64,000 nt of DNA from contig DDQG01000001.1 of NCBI GenBank assembly GCA_002342585.1, positions 35,997-99,996 on the forward strand, given 5' to 3'. Shown here piece after piece: positions 16,773 through 26,561 of this stretch. This DNA is from Prevotellaceae bacterium UBA2448 (GTDB lineage: Bacteria > Bacteroidota > Bacteroidia > Bacteroidales > Bacteroidaceae). Under the pieces are notes generated by a model. That model was given only the letters and a program-made list of their open reading frames with translations, did not search any database and had not been told where the DNA came from. Within the stretch, counting starts at the first letter, position 1. Every line of letters starts with the position of its first letter. The position numbers and the translations under genes were made by a program.

Positions 16773-18089
16773 TTATTTCCAATCGGTAAGAAGTGTTCTC
16801 TTGTCGAGTACATGTTTTGCCTTACCTGTAGAACGTTCGATATTGCCTGGTTCCTTGATGTGGATGTTTGGTTTGATACCCACCATGCTGACGATGCGGT
16901 CGTAGAGTGGTTTGATGAACGGCATCTGCTTAGCAGGATTTGGTGAGAAGTATTCAGCACGCAATTCTACATCGAGATCGAAAGTGTCTTCGTTGTTCTT
17001 GCGATCTACAGTAATGAAATACTGTGGAGTAAACACAGGGAACTCTGTTAGCGCAGTTTCTATCTGTGATGGGAATACATTTACACCACGGATGATGAGC
17101 ATGTCGTCGCTTCGACCCAGAATCTTTCCAAGTCGTACAGTTGTACGTCCACATTCACACTTGTCGTAGATGAGGTGTGTGAGGTCGCGAGTGCGATAGC
17201 GAAGAATTGGCATTGCTTCTTTGCAGAGTGATGTGAATACCAATTCACCTTCTTCACCTGGTGCTACAGGTTCCAGTGTTTCCGGGTTGATGATTTCAGG
17301 ATAGAACATATCCTCAGCGACGTGTGTACCATTCTGGAACAGACATTCACCACCTACACCGGGACCACACATTTCTGTAAGTCCGTAGATGTCAATGGCT
17401 TTGATATGTAATTTCTTTTCCAACTCACGACGAATACCCCAAGTCCAAGGTTCTGCTCCGAAGAAACCAACGCGCAATTTCAGATCCTCAGCTTTCACAT
17501 CGTGACTGTTTTCAATAACTTCAGCCAAGTGCAGGGCATAGGATGGAGTACAGCAGAGAGCTGTTGTGCCAAAGTCCTTCATCAGCATAATCTGTTTTTC
17601 AGAGTTGCCGGCAGAAATTGGCAACTGAACTGCTCCGCGAGCAAGAGCTCCGTCGTGAGCACCTAATCCTCCTGTGAAAAGTCCGTAGCCGTAAGCAACC
17701 TGTACAATGTCGCCAGGACCTACATCACCTACAGCCAAAACACGAGCTACACATTCTGCCCACATCTTCAGGTCGTTCTCTGTATATGTGCCAACAACAG
17801 GTTTTCCTGTGGTACCGGAAGAGGCATGAATACGTCGAATCTCACTCTGTGGAACTGCTTGCAGGCCAAACGGATATTCGTCGCGCAAGTCGTGCTTTGT
17901 AGTGAATGGTAACTTGTGAATATCGTCAATGCTACGAATGTCTTCGGGTTTTACACCCATGTGATCCATCTTTTTCTTGTAGAATGGAACATTCTCATAA
18001 CATCTTTTTACTGTCTTAATAAGACGTTCAGACTGTAGTTTGCGCATGGATTCTCTGTCCATGCACTCCATCTGGGGATTGTGAATCAT
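16773..18089 (-). CDS. paaK: phenylacetate-CoA ligase (first paralogue)
   Basis: 438 residues. HASSGTTGKPVVG (about 93-105) is the AMP-binding loop, YGLTEMCGPGVGG the second core motif, and GRSDDMLIIRGVNVFPSQIE lies at the hinge to the C-terminal domain. It activates aryl-acetates with CoA. It follows iorB by 26 bp in the order iorA, iorB, paaK, the arrangement expected for interconverting aromatic 2-oxo acids and aryl-acyl-CoAs or acids. Confidence 0.94.
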   Translation of the reverse strand: MIHNPQMECMDRESMRKLQSERLIKTVKRCYENVPFYKKKMDHMGVKPEDIRSIDDIHKLPFTTKHDLRDEYPFGLQAVPQSEIRRIHASSGTTGKPVVGTYTENDLKMWAECVARVLAVGDVGPGDIVQVAYGYGLFTGGLGAHDGALARGAVQLPISAGNSEKQIMLMKDFGTTALCCTPSYALHLAEVIENSHDVKAEDLKLRVGFFGAEPWTWGIRRELEKKLHIKAIDIYGLTEMCGPGVGGECLFQNGTHVAEDMFYPEIINPETLEPVAPGEEGELVFTSLCKEAMPILRYRTRDLTHLIYDKCECGRTTVRLGKILGRSDDMLIIRGVNVFPSQIETALTEFPVFTPQYFITVDRKNNEDTFDLDVELRAEYFSPNPAKQMPFIKPLYDRIVSMVGIKPNIHIKEPGNIERSTGKAKHVLDKRTLLTDWK

Positions 18090-18115
18090 ATTAGTTACTA
18101 TATAATTTATGGTAT

Positions 18116-18694
18116 TTATTTCTTGCTTGCCTCAACACCCATATCGAATGCTTTGAGGTTTGCCTCAACGATAGCTTCACCTTTGCGGGCAAAGATAACG
18201 GAGATCGCTTTGCGAAGTTGTTCTACTGTGAGAATCTCGATAAATGGTGCAGCCATACCTAAAAGTACCATGTTGGCACCACGAGCATTTCCTGCATCTT
18301 TTGCTACATCTTCTATATTAAGCTGAACAACAGAAGGCATGCTTGCGAGTTCTGCCATAAGTGCGGTTTCATCGGGATAATCCGGTATATTTACAAATGG
18401 TTTGTTGCTGGTTATGATAGTACCAGATTTTGCCAGATAGGGTAGGTAACGAAGCGATTCCATCGGTTCCATCGATATTACCACATCTGCTCCACCAAGT
18501 GAAATGAGGTCGGAATAGATTGGGTCGGTAGAGAGACGAAGGTTTGACTGTACATCACCGCCACGCTGACTCATTCCGTGTACTTCTGCCTGCTTGAGGT
18601 TAATGCCAGCTTCTGTTGCTGCTTCACCTATGATAGTTGCGATAGAGAGGATTCCTTGTCCGCCTACACCGCAGAGTATGATGTCTTTTTTCAT
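18116..18694 (-). CDS. iorB: indolepyruvate oxidoreductase subunit beta
   Basis: 192 residues of the gamma-type domain of 2-oxoacid:ferredoxin oxidoreductases: GVGGQGILSIATIIGEAA near the start and GADVVISMEPMESLRYLPYL. Works with IorA to turn arylpyruvates into aryl-acetyl-CoA, passing electrons to ferredoxin. Its ATG overlaps the iorA stop by 4 bp. Confidence 0.94.
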   Translation of the reverse strand: MKKDIILCGVGGQGILSIATIIGEAATEAGINLKQAEVHGMSQRGGDVQSNLRLSTDPIYSDLISLGGADVVISMEPMESLRYLPYLAKSGTIITSNKPFVNIPDYPDETALMAELASMPSVVQLNIEDVAKDAGNARGANMVLLGMAAPFIEILTVEQLRKAISVIFARKGEAIVEANLKAFDMGVEASKK

Positions 18695-20289
18695 TTGTTT
18701 GCCTCCTTTGCTTTCTTTGCCTCACGAGCGTGGCGTGCTGCCGTTTGGATGCACTCACGACGTGGGATGATTACGCTAACTCCGTTGTATTCAATCTCTT
18801 CTTTCAAAATGCGAGTAATCTCTGGCATGTTCTTTGGCAGTGGAACTACTACGCGAACGTGTTCTGGCTCAACACCTAAGCCAAGACAGATAGCCTCGAA
18901 TTTGTTGGTGCCTGCAGAATCCTGACCTCCAGTCATACCTGTTGTGAGGTTGTCAGAGATAACTACTGTGATATTTGACTTGTCGTTTACTGCATCGAGC
19001 AAACCAGTCATACCGCTATGTGTGAATGTAGAGTCTCCGATGATAGCTACAGCAGGGAATAGTCCTGCATCAGCTGCACCCTTTGCCATTGTGATGCTGG
19101 CACCCATATCTACACAAGAAGAAAGACTCTTGAATGGAGGTAAGGCACCGAGTGTGTAACAACCTATATCTCCAAATACACGATAGTCTGGGTATTCAGC
19201 CAATACTGCGTTGAGAGCTGCATATACATCGCGGTGACCGCAACCCTGACATAGCTGTGGAGGACGACCTGCGAGATTCTTTGCTGGAGCATATACAGCT
19301 CCACTCTGCTGACCAAGTGCCTTTGCTACACAATCAGGAGTGAGTTCGCCTGTGCGAGGCAGATCGCCTGTAAGACGCCCCTTTACCTGATATCCTGCTC
19401 CAAGCAGACCTCTCAGACCTTCTTCAACTACTGGCTGACCATCTTCTACTACGAGGATGGCATCATTCTCTGCAGCCAAAGTCTTAATCTTGTCTTCTGG
19501 CAGTGGATACTGGCTTACCTTCAGAATGTTTGCATTGTCGCCAACAACTTCCTTTACATAGTTGTAACCGATACCGCAAGCCACGATGCCTAAACGGTTT
19601 TTGCCACCACACTCAACCTTGTTGTAACGTGAATTTTCACTTGCCTTTATGAATTCAGGCTGTTTGTTCAGAAGGTCAACATATTTTTTGCGTGCAATAC
19701 CTGGAAGGAGTACCCACTGGTCAGTGGACGGACTGAGCTTGTTCTCTGCCTTCTGTTCTCCTATTTCTACGGCTGCACGACTGTGAGCCAAACGTGTAAC
19801 AATGCGAAGTACTACCGGCACCTTGAGCGCTTCAGAGAAATCAAAAGCGCTGCTAACCATGTCGTATGCTTCCTGCTGGTTGCTTGGTTCGAATACTGGT
19901 ACCAATGCAAATTTTCCATAAAAACGGCTGTCCTGCTCGTTCTGACTACTATGCATAGATGGGTCGTCAGCAGCCAATACGATAAGGCCGCCATTAACAC
20001 CTGTAATGGCACTGTTTACAAAAGCATCAGCACAAACATTCATGCCCACATGTTTCATACAAACTAACGCACGTTTTCCTGCGTACGACATACCGAGTGC
20101 TGCTTCCATAGCAGTCTTTTCGTTCGTACACCAACGACTATGAATACCACGCTCGCGAGCTGTGGCATCAGTCTGAATAAACTCCGTGATTTCTGTTGAC
20201 GGAGTACCTGGATAAGCATATACTCCGCTCAATCCAGCATGAATGGCGCCCAAGGCAATGGCTTCGTCGCCTAAGAGTAATTTCTTCAT
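18691..20289 (-). CDS. iorA: indolepyruvate ferredoxin oxidoreductase subunit alpha
   Basis: 532 residues. The N-terminal pyrimidine-binding half starts LLGDEAIALGAIHAGLSGVYAYPGTPSTEI; the C-terminal ThDP half has GDIGCYTLGALPPF and IIGDSTFTHSGMTGLLDAVNDKSNITVVISDN. Typical IorA proteins are nearer 600 residues with a C-terminal 8Fe ferredoxin domain. Here the protein stops after the ThDP half in a Lys/Ala-rich tail and only a lone Cys remains, so electrons must leave by another carrier or subunit. Coupled to iorB. Confidence 0.93.
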   Translation of the reverse strand: MKKLLLGDEAIALGAIHAGLSGVYAYPGTPSTEITEFIQTDATARERGIHSRWCTNEKTAMEAALGMSYAGKRALVCMKHVGMNVCADAFVNSAITGVNGGLIVLAADDPSMHSSQNEQDSRFYGKFALVPVFEPSNQQEAYDMVSSAFDFSEALKVPVVLRIVTRLAHSRAAVEIGEQKAENKLSPSTDQWVLLPGIARKKYVDLLNKQPEFIKASENSRYNKVECGGKNRLGIVACGIGYNYVKEVVGDNANILKVSQYPLPEDKIKTLAAENDAILVVEDGQPVVEEGLRGLLGAGYQVKGRLTGDLPRTGELTPDCVAKALGQQSGAVYAPAKNLAGRPPQLCQGCGHRDVYAALNAVLAEYPDYRVFGDIGCYTLGALPPFKSLSSCVDMGASITMAKGAADAGLFPAVAIIGDSTFTHSGMTGLLDAVNDKSNITVVISDNLTTGMTGGQDSAGTNKFEAICLGLGVEPEHVRVVVPLPKNMPEITRILKEEIEYNGVSVIIPRRECIQTAARHAREAKKAKEANK

Positions 20290-20481
20290 CTTTATATCGA
20301 TATTTCAACTAATTTCGCGAAAACACAAAATCGCCGCGAATTTACGAAAATCTTCCAAAACGTGCACTAAACAAGTCAATAATTATTAAAATTCTCTTAT
20401 TTCAGTGACTTTTTTCCAGTTGTTTTGTGCATTATGTGACATTTTTGGTTTTTTTATTATTAATGTTTGAAAGGAAAGTTG

Positions 20482-20489
20482 TACATTTG
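20482..20489 (+). promoter_or_regulatory. -7 box of the ilv operon
   Basis: TACATTTG matches TAnnTTTG, 26 bases before the ilvD start at 20515. The leader is too short for a peptide-based attenuator. Confidence 0.6.
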
Positions 20490-20514
20490 CACGCAAAATA
20501 AAAAAGGTATAAAG

Positions 20515-22317
20515 ATGAAAAATCAATTACGTAGTTCCGTTTGCACTGAAGGACGTCGAATGGCAGGTGCCAGAGCGTTGTGGGTTGCAAACGGTATGAA
20601 ACGTGAACAGTTCGGTAAACCAATCATCGCTATTGTAAACTCGTTCACACAGTTCGTACCAGGACATACGCATCTGCATGAAGCAGGTCAGATAGTTAAG
20701 GCAGAAATTGAAAGACTCGGTTGCTATGCAGCTGAGTTTAATACTATTGCTATTGACGATGGTATTGCAATGGGACACGATGGTATGTTGTACAGCCTTC
20801 CTTCTCGTGATATCATTGCTGACTCTGTTGAGTATATGTGTAATGCTCACAAGGCAGATGCAATGGTTTGTATCTCAAACTGCGATAAGATTACTCCTGG
20901 TATGTTGATGGCTGCTATGCGTCTTAATATACCAGCTGTATTTGTCAGTGGCGGACCAATGGAGGCTGGAGTTTATAAAGGCGAAAATCTCGACTTGATT
21001 GCAGCAATGGTTAAGGGTGCCGACCCAACTGTTAGCGATGCAGAACTTGCAGAGGTAGAAGACAGAGCATGCCCTGGATGCGGATGTTGTTCAGGTATGT
21101 TTACTGCCAACTCAATGAATAACCTGACAGAGGCTATCGGACTTAGTCTTCCTGGAAATGGTACTATTTTAGCTACACATGTTAACCGTGTAGAACTCAT
21201 GAAGGCAGCAGCTCGTCAGATTGTGAAGAATGCGTTTGCTTACTACGAAGATGGCGATGAAAGCGTGTTGCCACGAAGCATCGCAACTCGTCAGTCATTC
21301 CTCAATGCAATGACTCTTGATATAGCAATGGGAGCTTCTACAAATACTGTTCTTCATCTTTTGGCTGTTGCTCAAGAGGCTGGGGTAGATTTCACTATGA
21401 AAGATATAGATGCACTCTCTCGTAAGACTCCATTCCTCGTAAAACTGGCTCCAAACAGTCAGAAGTATAGTGTGCAGGAGTTTGGTCGTGCAGGTGGTGT
21501 GTTGGGCTTGCTTGGCGAATTGAACAAAGGCGGACTCATCGATACAAGCCTGAAACGCGTGAATGGTGCAACTATCGCTGAGGATATAGAGAAATACAGC
21601 GTTCTGAAAGCTAATGTTGACCCAGAGGCAAAACGTATCTACTCAAGTGCTCCTGCTGGTAAGTTCTGTAACAAACTTGGTGCACAGAATACTAACTACG
21701 AAACTCTTGATACAGACCGTGAGAATGGTTGTATCCGTGATATAGAACATGCATACACTAAGGATGGCGGTATGGCTATTCTATTCGGAAATATCGCTCA
21801 GGACGGTTGTGTAGTAAAGACTGCCGGAGTAGATGAAAGCATATGGAAGTTTGCAGGCCCTGCTGTAGTTTTCGATAGTCAGGAAGATGCTTGCGAAGGA
21901 ATCCTTGGAGGTAAGGTAAAGAAGGGTGATGTAGTTGTTATTACTCACGAAGGACCAAAGGGCGGTCCTGGTATGCAGGAAATGCTTTATCCTACATCAT
22001 ATATAAAGAGTATGCATATGGGTAAGGAATGTGCGTTGATTACCGATGGACGTTTTTCTGGAGGAACTTCAGGACTTTCTATCGGACATATCTCTCCGGA
22101 GGCAGCCAATGGCGGTAACATCGGAAAGATTGTTGATGGAGATATTATTGAAATTGACATTCCTAATAGAAGCATAAATGTGCGCTTGTCGGACGAAGAA
22201 CTCGCAGCGCGTCCACAACAACCGCTGAAACGCAAACGTGTAGTATCGAAGGCTTTGAGAGCATATGCACAGAGTGTTTCGAGTGCAGATAAGGGTGGTG
22301 TAAGAATTATTGACTGA
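20515..22317 (+). CDS. ilvD: dihydroxy-acid dehydratase
   Basis: 600 residues from the ATG at 20515 (MKNQLRSSVCTEGRRMAGARALW), the family's normal start. Iron-sulfur ligand region CPGCGCCSGMFTANSMN and the C-terminal GRFSGGTSGLSIGHISPEAANGG are intact. Catalyses the third step of valine/isoleucine synthesis, dihydroxy acid to 2-oxo acid. First gene of ilvDBNC; one base separates its stop from the ilvB ATG. Confidence 0.96.
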   Translation: MKNQLRSSVCTEGRRMAGARALWVANGMKREQFGKPIIAIVNSFTQFVPGHTHLHEAGQIVKAEIERLGCYAAEFNTIAIDDGIAMGHDGMLYSLPSRDIIADSVEYMCNAHKADAMVCISNCDKITPGMLMAAMRLNIPAVFVSGGPMEAGVYKGENLDLIAAMVKGADPTVSDAELAEVEDRACPGCGCCSGMFTANSMNNLTEAIGLSLPGNGTILATHVNRVELMKAAARQIVKNAFAYYEDGDESVLPRSIATRQSFLNAMTLDIAMGASTNTVLHLLAVAQEAGVDFTMKDIDALSRKTPFLVKLAPNSQKYSVQEFGRAGGVLGLLGELNKGGLIDTSLKRVNGATIAEDIEKYSVLKANVDPEAKRIYSSAPAGKFCNKLGAQNTNYETLDTDRENGCIRDIEHAYTKDGGMAILFGNIAQDGCVVKTAGVDESIWKFAGPAVVFDSQEDACEGILGGKVKKGDVVVITHEGPKGGPGMQEMLYPTSYIKSMHMGKECALITDGRFSGGTSGLSIGHISPEAANGGNIGKIVDGDIIEIDIPNRSINVRLSDEELAARPQQPLKRKRVVSKALRAYAQSVSSADKGGVRIID

Positions 22318-22318
22318 T

Positions 22319-24019
22319 ATGGAAAAAATAACTGGTGCAGAGGCTATGATGCGCGCCCTTGAAAATGAGGGTGTAGATATATTGTTTGGCTATCCTGGTG
22401 GATCTATAATGCCAACTTATGATGCATTGTACGACCATAAGAAAACACTGAATCATATTTTAGTTCGTCACGAACAAGGTGCTGTGCATGCTGCACAGGG
22501 CTATGCTCGTGTAAGTGGAAAAGTAGGATGTGCAATCGTTACGAGTGGTCCCGGTGCTACAAATACAATTACAGGTATTGCAGATGCGATGATTGACTCC
22601 ACTCCTCTGGTTGTCATTGCTGGACAGGTAGGAGTTGCAATGCTTGGAACAGATGCTTTTCAGGAGGTCGATGTAGTAGGTGTTACGTCGCCAATCAGCA
22701 AGTGGAGCTACCAGATTCGTCGTGCCGAGGATATAGCATGGGCTGTGGCTCGCGCTTTCTACATAGCAAAGAGCGGACGCCCGGGTCCTGTAGTTCTTGA
22801 TTTCGCAAAGAATGCTCAGACAGGTATGGTGGAATATGAACCAGCGAAGGCTGATTTCATACGTTCGTACGATCCAGATCCTGATTTAAATGAGGAGGAA
22901 ATCCGTGAAGCAGCTAAGATGATAAACGAAAGCGTAAAACCTTTCGTGCTCGTCGGACAAGGTGTAGAATTGGGCAATGCCCGTGAAGAACTGAAGGCAT
23001 TCCTGGAAAAAGCAGATATGCCTTGTGGAACTACGTTCCTCGGACTTAGTGCTATCGAGAGCGACCATCGACTAAACAAGGGAATCCTTGGTATGCATGG
23101 AAATCTTGGTCCAAATGTGATGACCAACAAATGCGACCTGCTCATTGCTGTAGGTATGCGTTTCGACGACCGTGTTACTGGTAATCTTGCTACTTATGCA
23201 AAACAAGCAAAGATAATACATTTCGATATAGATCGTTCTGAGTTTAACAAGAACGTAAAGGTAAATCTCTCTGTTCATGGTGACTGTAAGAAGTCTCTTG
23301 CAGCAGTAACAAAATTGCTTGACAAGGCTACTCATACATCTTGGATTGATGGATTTAAGCCATACGAAGAAAAAGAATACCAGAAGGTAATAGATAAGGC
23401 TCTTCATCCTACAGAAGGCCCATTGCTGATGGGTGAAGTAATTCGCAAAGTGAGCGAGGCTACTAATAATGCTGGCATCATGGTTACTGATGTGGGTCAG
23501 AACCAACTTTTCGCTTGTCGCTACTTTAAGTTTACGAAGGCTCGTTCTGTAGTTACATCAGGTGGACTTGGCACGATGGGATTCGGTATTCCTGCTGCCA
23601 TTGGTGCTACCTTCGGAGCTCCTGACCGCACTGTTTGCCTCTTTGTAGGTGATGGTGGTTTGCAGATGACTATTCAGGAGTTTGGTACAATCATGGAACA
23701 GGGCGCTCCTGTGAAGATGATTCTTCTCAATAACAACTACCTTGGAAATGTGCGTCAGTGGCAAGAGATGTTTTTCTCTCACCGCTATTCGTTCACTCCT
23801 ATGCTTAATCCTAACTACGAACTTATAGCTAAGGGCTATGGCATACCAGCAAAGACAGTTGTGGAGCGTAGCGAACTGGACGCAGCCATTAAGGAGATGC
23901 TTGCCACTCCAGGTCCATACCTCCTGCAGTGTGCCATTATGGAGGAAGACAATGTGATGCCAATGGTACCTCCAGGTGCAAATATTGACGAAATGATTTT
24001 GGAATATAAATCTAAATAG
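22319..24019 (+). CDS. ilvB: acetolactate synthase large subunit
   Basis: 566 residues from the ATG at 22319 (MEKITGAEAMMRALENEG). ThDP enzyme with the catalytic Glu in LVRHEQGAVHAAQGYARV, the central FAD/transhydrogenase-like domain, and the GDGGLQMTIQEFGTIMEQ...NNNYLG ThDP-Mg motif. Condenses pyruvates or pyruvate with 2-oxobutyrate. Follows ilvD directly. Confidence 0.95.
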   Translation: MEKITGAEAMMRALENEGVDILFGYPGGSIMPTYDALYDHKKTLNHILVRHEQGAVHAAQGYARVSGKVGCAIVTSGPGATNTITGIADAMIDSTPLVVIAGQVGVAMLGTDAFQEVDVVGVTSPISKWSYQIRRAEDIAWAVARAFYIAKSGRPGPVVLDFAKNAQTGMVEYEPAKADFIRSYDPDPDLNEEEIREAAKMINESVKPFVLVGQGVELGNAREELKAFLEKADMPCGTTFLGLSAIESDHRLNKGILGMHGNLGPNVMTNKCDLLIAVGMRFDDRVTGNLATYAKQAKIIHFDIDRSEFNKNVKVNLSVHGDCKKSLAAVTKLLDKATHTSWIDGFKPYEEKEYQKVIDKALHPTEGPLLMGEVIRKVSEATNNAGIMVTDVGQNQLFACRYFKFTKARSVVTSGGLGTMGFGIPAAIGATFGAPDRTVCLFVGDGGLQMTIQEFGTIMEQGAPVKMILLNNNYLGNVRQWQEMFFSHRYSFTPMLNPNYELIAKGYGIPAKTVVERSELDAAIKEMLATPGPYLLQCAIMEEDNVMPMVPPGANIDEMILEYKSK

Positions 24020-24047
24020 AACTCATCATTAATAATATAATGTAAAA

Positions 24048-24710
24048 ATGGCTTTTGGTGGTCAGTGTGGTGAATGCACAGAATGCGGCAAATGCGAAAG
24101 GCTGCTGAATGGTCAGACAAACGATGATTCTATAAAGAAGGAAGAAAAGAAAATGGAACAAGACAACAGCGTAAGGCTCTACACATTTATTATATATAGT
24201 GAGAACGTACCTGGCCTTTTGAGTCAGATTACTGCCGTTTACACTCGGCGACAGGTAAATATCGAGTCGCTCAATGTATGTGCGTCGAGCACTCCTGGTG
24301 CACATAAGTACACCATTACTGCTTACTGCACTCGTACAATGGCAGAGATGCTTACGAAGCAAATAGAAAAGAAAATTGATGTCTTGCAGGCAAATGTTTT
24401 CACTGATGACGACATCTTCATCAACGAGACATGTCTGTTGAAAATCAGTACTCCTATCATGCTTGAGAATAAAGATGTATGTCGTATGGTGCGTTTGCAT
24501 CAGGCTCATATTGTTGAGGTAAACTCCATTTACGCAACAATTGAGAAGACCGGCATTACATCAGATATTCTTTCACTCTACGATTCATTGAAGACACTCG
24601 GTTGTGTACTGCAGTTTGTACGTTCTGGACGAATCTGTATCACAAAGGACTACACGGAACATCTGGATGAATACCTTGCAGACAGAGAGAAAAAACGTAA
24701 TGCGAAATAA
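24048..24710 (+). CDS. ilvN: acetolactate synthase small (regulatory) subunit, with Cys-rich N-terminal extension
   Basis: The ACT core begins near VRLYTFIIYSENVPGLLSQI and carries RRQVNIESLNV, the valine-sensing fold of IlvN/IlvH, with a second domain to the end. The usual start of the family corresponds to an internal ATG at 24153 (MEQDNS), giving 185 residues. The open frame continues 35 codons upstream to 24048 without a stop and encodes Cys7, Cys10, Cys13 and Cys16 spaced CxxCxxCxxC. I give the long start because it leaves a normal 28-bp gap after ilvB, but 24153 is nearly as likely. Confidence 0.88.
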   Translation: MAFGGQCGECTECGKCERLLNGQTNDDSIKKEEKKMEQDNSVRLYTFIIYSENVPGLLSQITAVYTRRQVNIESLNVCASSTPGAHKYTITAYCTRTMAEMLTKQIEKKIDVLQANVFTDDDIFINETCLLKISTPIMLENKDVCRMVRLHQAHIVEVNSIYATIEKTGITSDILSLYDSLKTLGCVLQFVRSGRICITKDYTEHLDEYLADREKKRNAK

Positions 24711-24753
24711 CGATATAAAATCAAATAATAATCCTTTTTAAAAAACAAAACAA

Positions 24754-25797
24754 ATGGCAAAAATGAATTTTGGCGGTGTTATCGAAGAAGTGATAACACG
24801 CGAAGAGTTTCCACTTGAGAAAGCTCGTGAAGTATTGAAGAATGAAACAATCGCAGTAATCGGTTATGGCGTACAGGGACCTGGTCAGGCTTGTAACCTC
24901 CGTGACAATGGTTTCAACGTAATTGTTGGTCAGCGTCAGGGTAAGACATTCGAGAAAGCTAAAGCTGACGGATGGGTACCAGGTGAAACTCTTTTCTCAA
25001 TCGAAGAAGCAGCTGATAAGGGTACAATCGTAATGTGTCTTCTTTCTGATGCAGCTGTGATGTCTGTATGGCCAACACTCCAGAAGTATCTTACTCCAGG
25101 TAAGGCTCTCTATTTCTCTCACGGATTTGCTATCACTTGGAACGATCGTACAGGTTGTGTTCCTTCAAAGGACATCGACGTTATCATGGTAGCTCCAAAG
25201 GGTTCTGGTACATCTCTCCGTACTATGTTCCTCGAGGGTCGTGGTCTTAACTCTTCTTATGCAGTATATAACGACGCAACTGGTCGTGCTCTTGAGCGTA
25301 CACTTGCTCTGGGTATCGGTATCGGTTCTGGTTATATGTTCGAAACTACATTCCAGCGTGAGGCTACTTCAGACCTTACTGGTGAGCGTGGTTCACTCAT
25401 GGGTGCTATTCAGGGACTTCTCCTTGCTCAGTATGAGGTTCTCCGTGAGAACGGTCACACTCCTTCTGAGGCATTCAATGAGACAGTTGAAGAGCTCACT
25501 CAGTCATTGATGCCTCTCTTCGCTGCTAAGGGTATGGACTGGATGTATGCTAACTGTTCTACAACAGCACAGCGCGGTGCTCTTGACTGGTATCCACGTT
25601 TCCACGATGCTATCAAGCCTGTTGTTCAGCAGCTCTATGATTCAGTAAAGTGCGGTAACGAGGCTCAGATTTCTATCGACGCTAACTCAAAGCCTGACTA
25701 CCGCGTAGGTCTTGAGAAAGAACTTGCAGCTCTTCACAACTCAGAGATGTGGCGTACAGCTGAGGTAGTTCGTCAGCTTCGTCCTGAAAACAACTAA
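24754..25797 (+). CDS. ilvC: ketol-acid reductoisomerase (class I)
   Basis: 347 residues. NADPH-binding GYGVQGPGQACNLRDNG (about 38-54), catalytic region with HGFAITW and VAPKGSGTSLRTMF, and the knotted C-terminal domain with GERGSLMGAIQGLLLAQYEV. Second step of branched-chain amino acid synthesis. It ends the operon 44 bp after ilvN. Codon use is strongly biased (GGT, CGT, CTC), suggesting high expression. Confidence 0.96.
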   Translation: MAKMNFGGVIEEVITREEFPLEKAREVLKNETIAVIGYGVQGPGQACNLRDNGFNVIVGQRQGKTFEKAKADGWVPGETLFSIEEAADKGTIVMCLLSDAAVMSVWPTLQKYLTPGKALYFSHGFAITWNDRTGCVPSKDIDVIMVAPKGSGTSLRTMFLEGRGLNSSYAVYNDATGRALERTLALGIGIGSGYMFETTFQREATSDLTGERGSLMGAIQGLLLAQYEVLRENGHTPSEAFNETVEELTQSLMPLFAAKGMDWMYANCSTTAQRGALDWYPRFHDAIKPVVQQLYDSVKCGNEAQISIDANSKPDYRVGLEKELAALHNSEMWRTAEVVRQLRPENN

Positions 25798-25811
25798 TCA
25801 GTTATAATTCG

Positions 25812-25848
25812 GTTCCAGAAAGTTCATGCTTGCATAACTTTCTGGAAC
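25812..25848 (+). terminator. hairpin after ilvC
   Basis: A perfect 13-bp stem (GTTCCAGAAAGTT against AACTTTCTGGAAC) with an 11-base loop is followed by TTATTGTTT; it separates the ilv operon from the aquaporin gene. Confidence 0.75.
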
Positions 25849-25882
25849 TTATTGTTTAACCATTAAATAAATTAAAAGTATT

Positions 25883-26542
25883 ATGAAAAAGTATCTGGCA
25901 GAATTAGTTGGTACATTCGTACTTACTCTTCTTGGTTGCGGCGCTGCCGTATCTCTTGGATGTGCAGAATCAAACACAGCTGCTGTAGTTGGTACAGCTA
26001 TAGCTTTCGGTCTTTCTGTTGTAGCTATGGCTTACACTATCGGTGGTATTTCAGGTTGTCACATCAACCCAGCTATCACACTTGGATGCCTTATCTCAAA
26101 GCGTATCAGCGCTAAGGATGCATGCGGTTATTGGATTTCTCAGTTCATCGGTGGTATCCTTGCTGGTGCTCTCCTCGTTTACATGTATGGTGCTGAGTCT
26201 GGTCTTGGTGCTAACGGCATTGCAGGTTGTGGAAATGATGTATGCAAAGCAATCATCATTGAAGCAGTGCTCACTGCTCTCTTCGTTCTCGTAGTTCTTG
26301 GTTCTACAGACGCAAAGAAGGGTGCTGGCAACTTTGCAGGTCTTGCAATCGGTCTTTCGCTCATCCTTATCCACCTTGTAGGCATTCACTTCACAGGAAC
26401 TTCTGTTAACCCAGCACGTTCTCTTGGTCCTGCTCTCTTTGCTTGTGGTGATGCTCTTGCAAACGTATGGGTATTCATCGTTGGTCCATTCGTAGGTGCT
26501 GTTATCGCAGCATGCTGCTGGAAGATTGTTGGCGAAGAATAA
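25883..26542 (+). CDS. aqpZ: MIP family aquaporin (AqpZ-like)
   Basis: 219 residues, six membrane spans and the two half-helix motifs as GCHINPAITLG (about 59-69) and TSVNPARSLGPALF (about 175-188). The Arg after the second NPA and the His in GIHFTGT favour a water channel over a glycerol facilitator. It stands alone between two hairpins. Confidence 0.92.
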   Translation: MKKYLAELVGTFVLTLLGCGAAVSLGCAESNTAAVVGTAIAFGLSVVAMAYTIGGISGCHINPAITLGCLISKRISAKDACGYWISQFIGGILAGALLVYMYGAESGLGANGIAGCGNDVCKAIIIEAVLTALFVLVVLGSTDAKKGAGNFAGLAIGLSLILIHLVGIHFTGTSVNPARSLGPALFACGDALANVWVFIVGPFVGAVIAACCWKIVGEE

Positions 26543-26561
26543 GATTACACAATAAGCATAA

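Noticed and set aside
20290..20514. leader-peptide attenuator or T-box for the ilv operon
   Set aside because: The leader after the -7 box is about 20 bases, too short for either, and no run of branched-chain codons or specifier structure is present.
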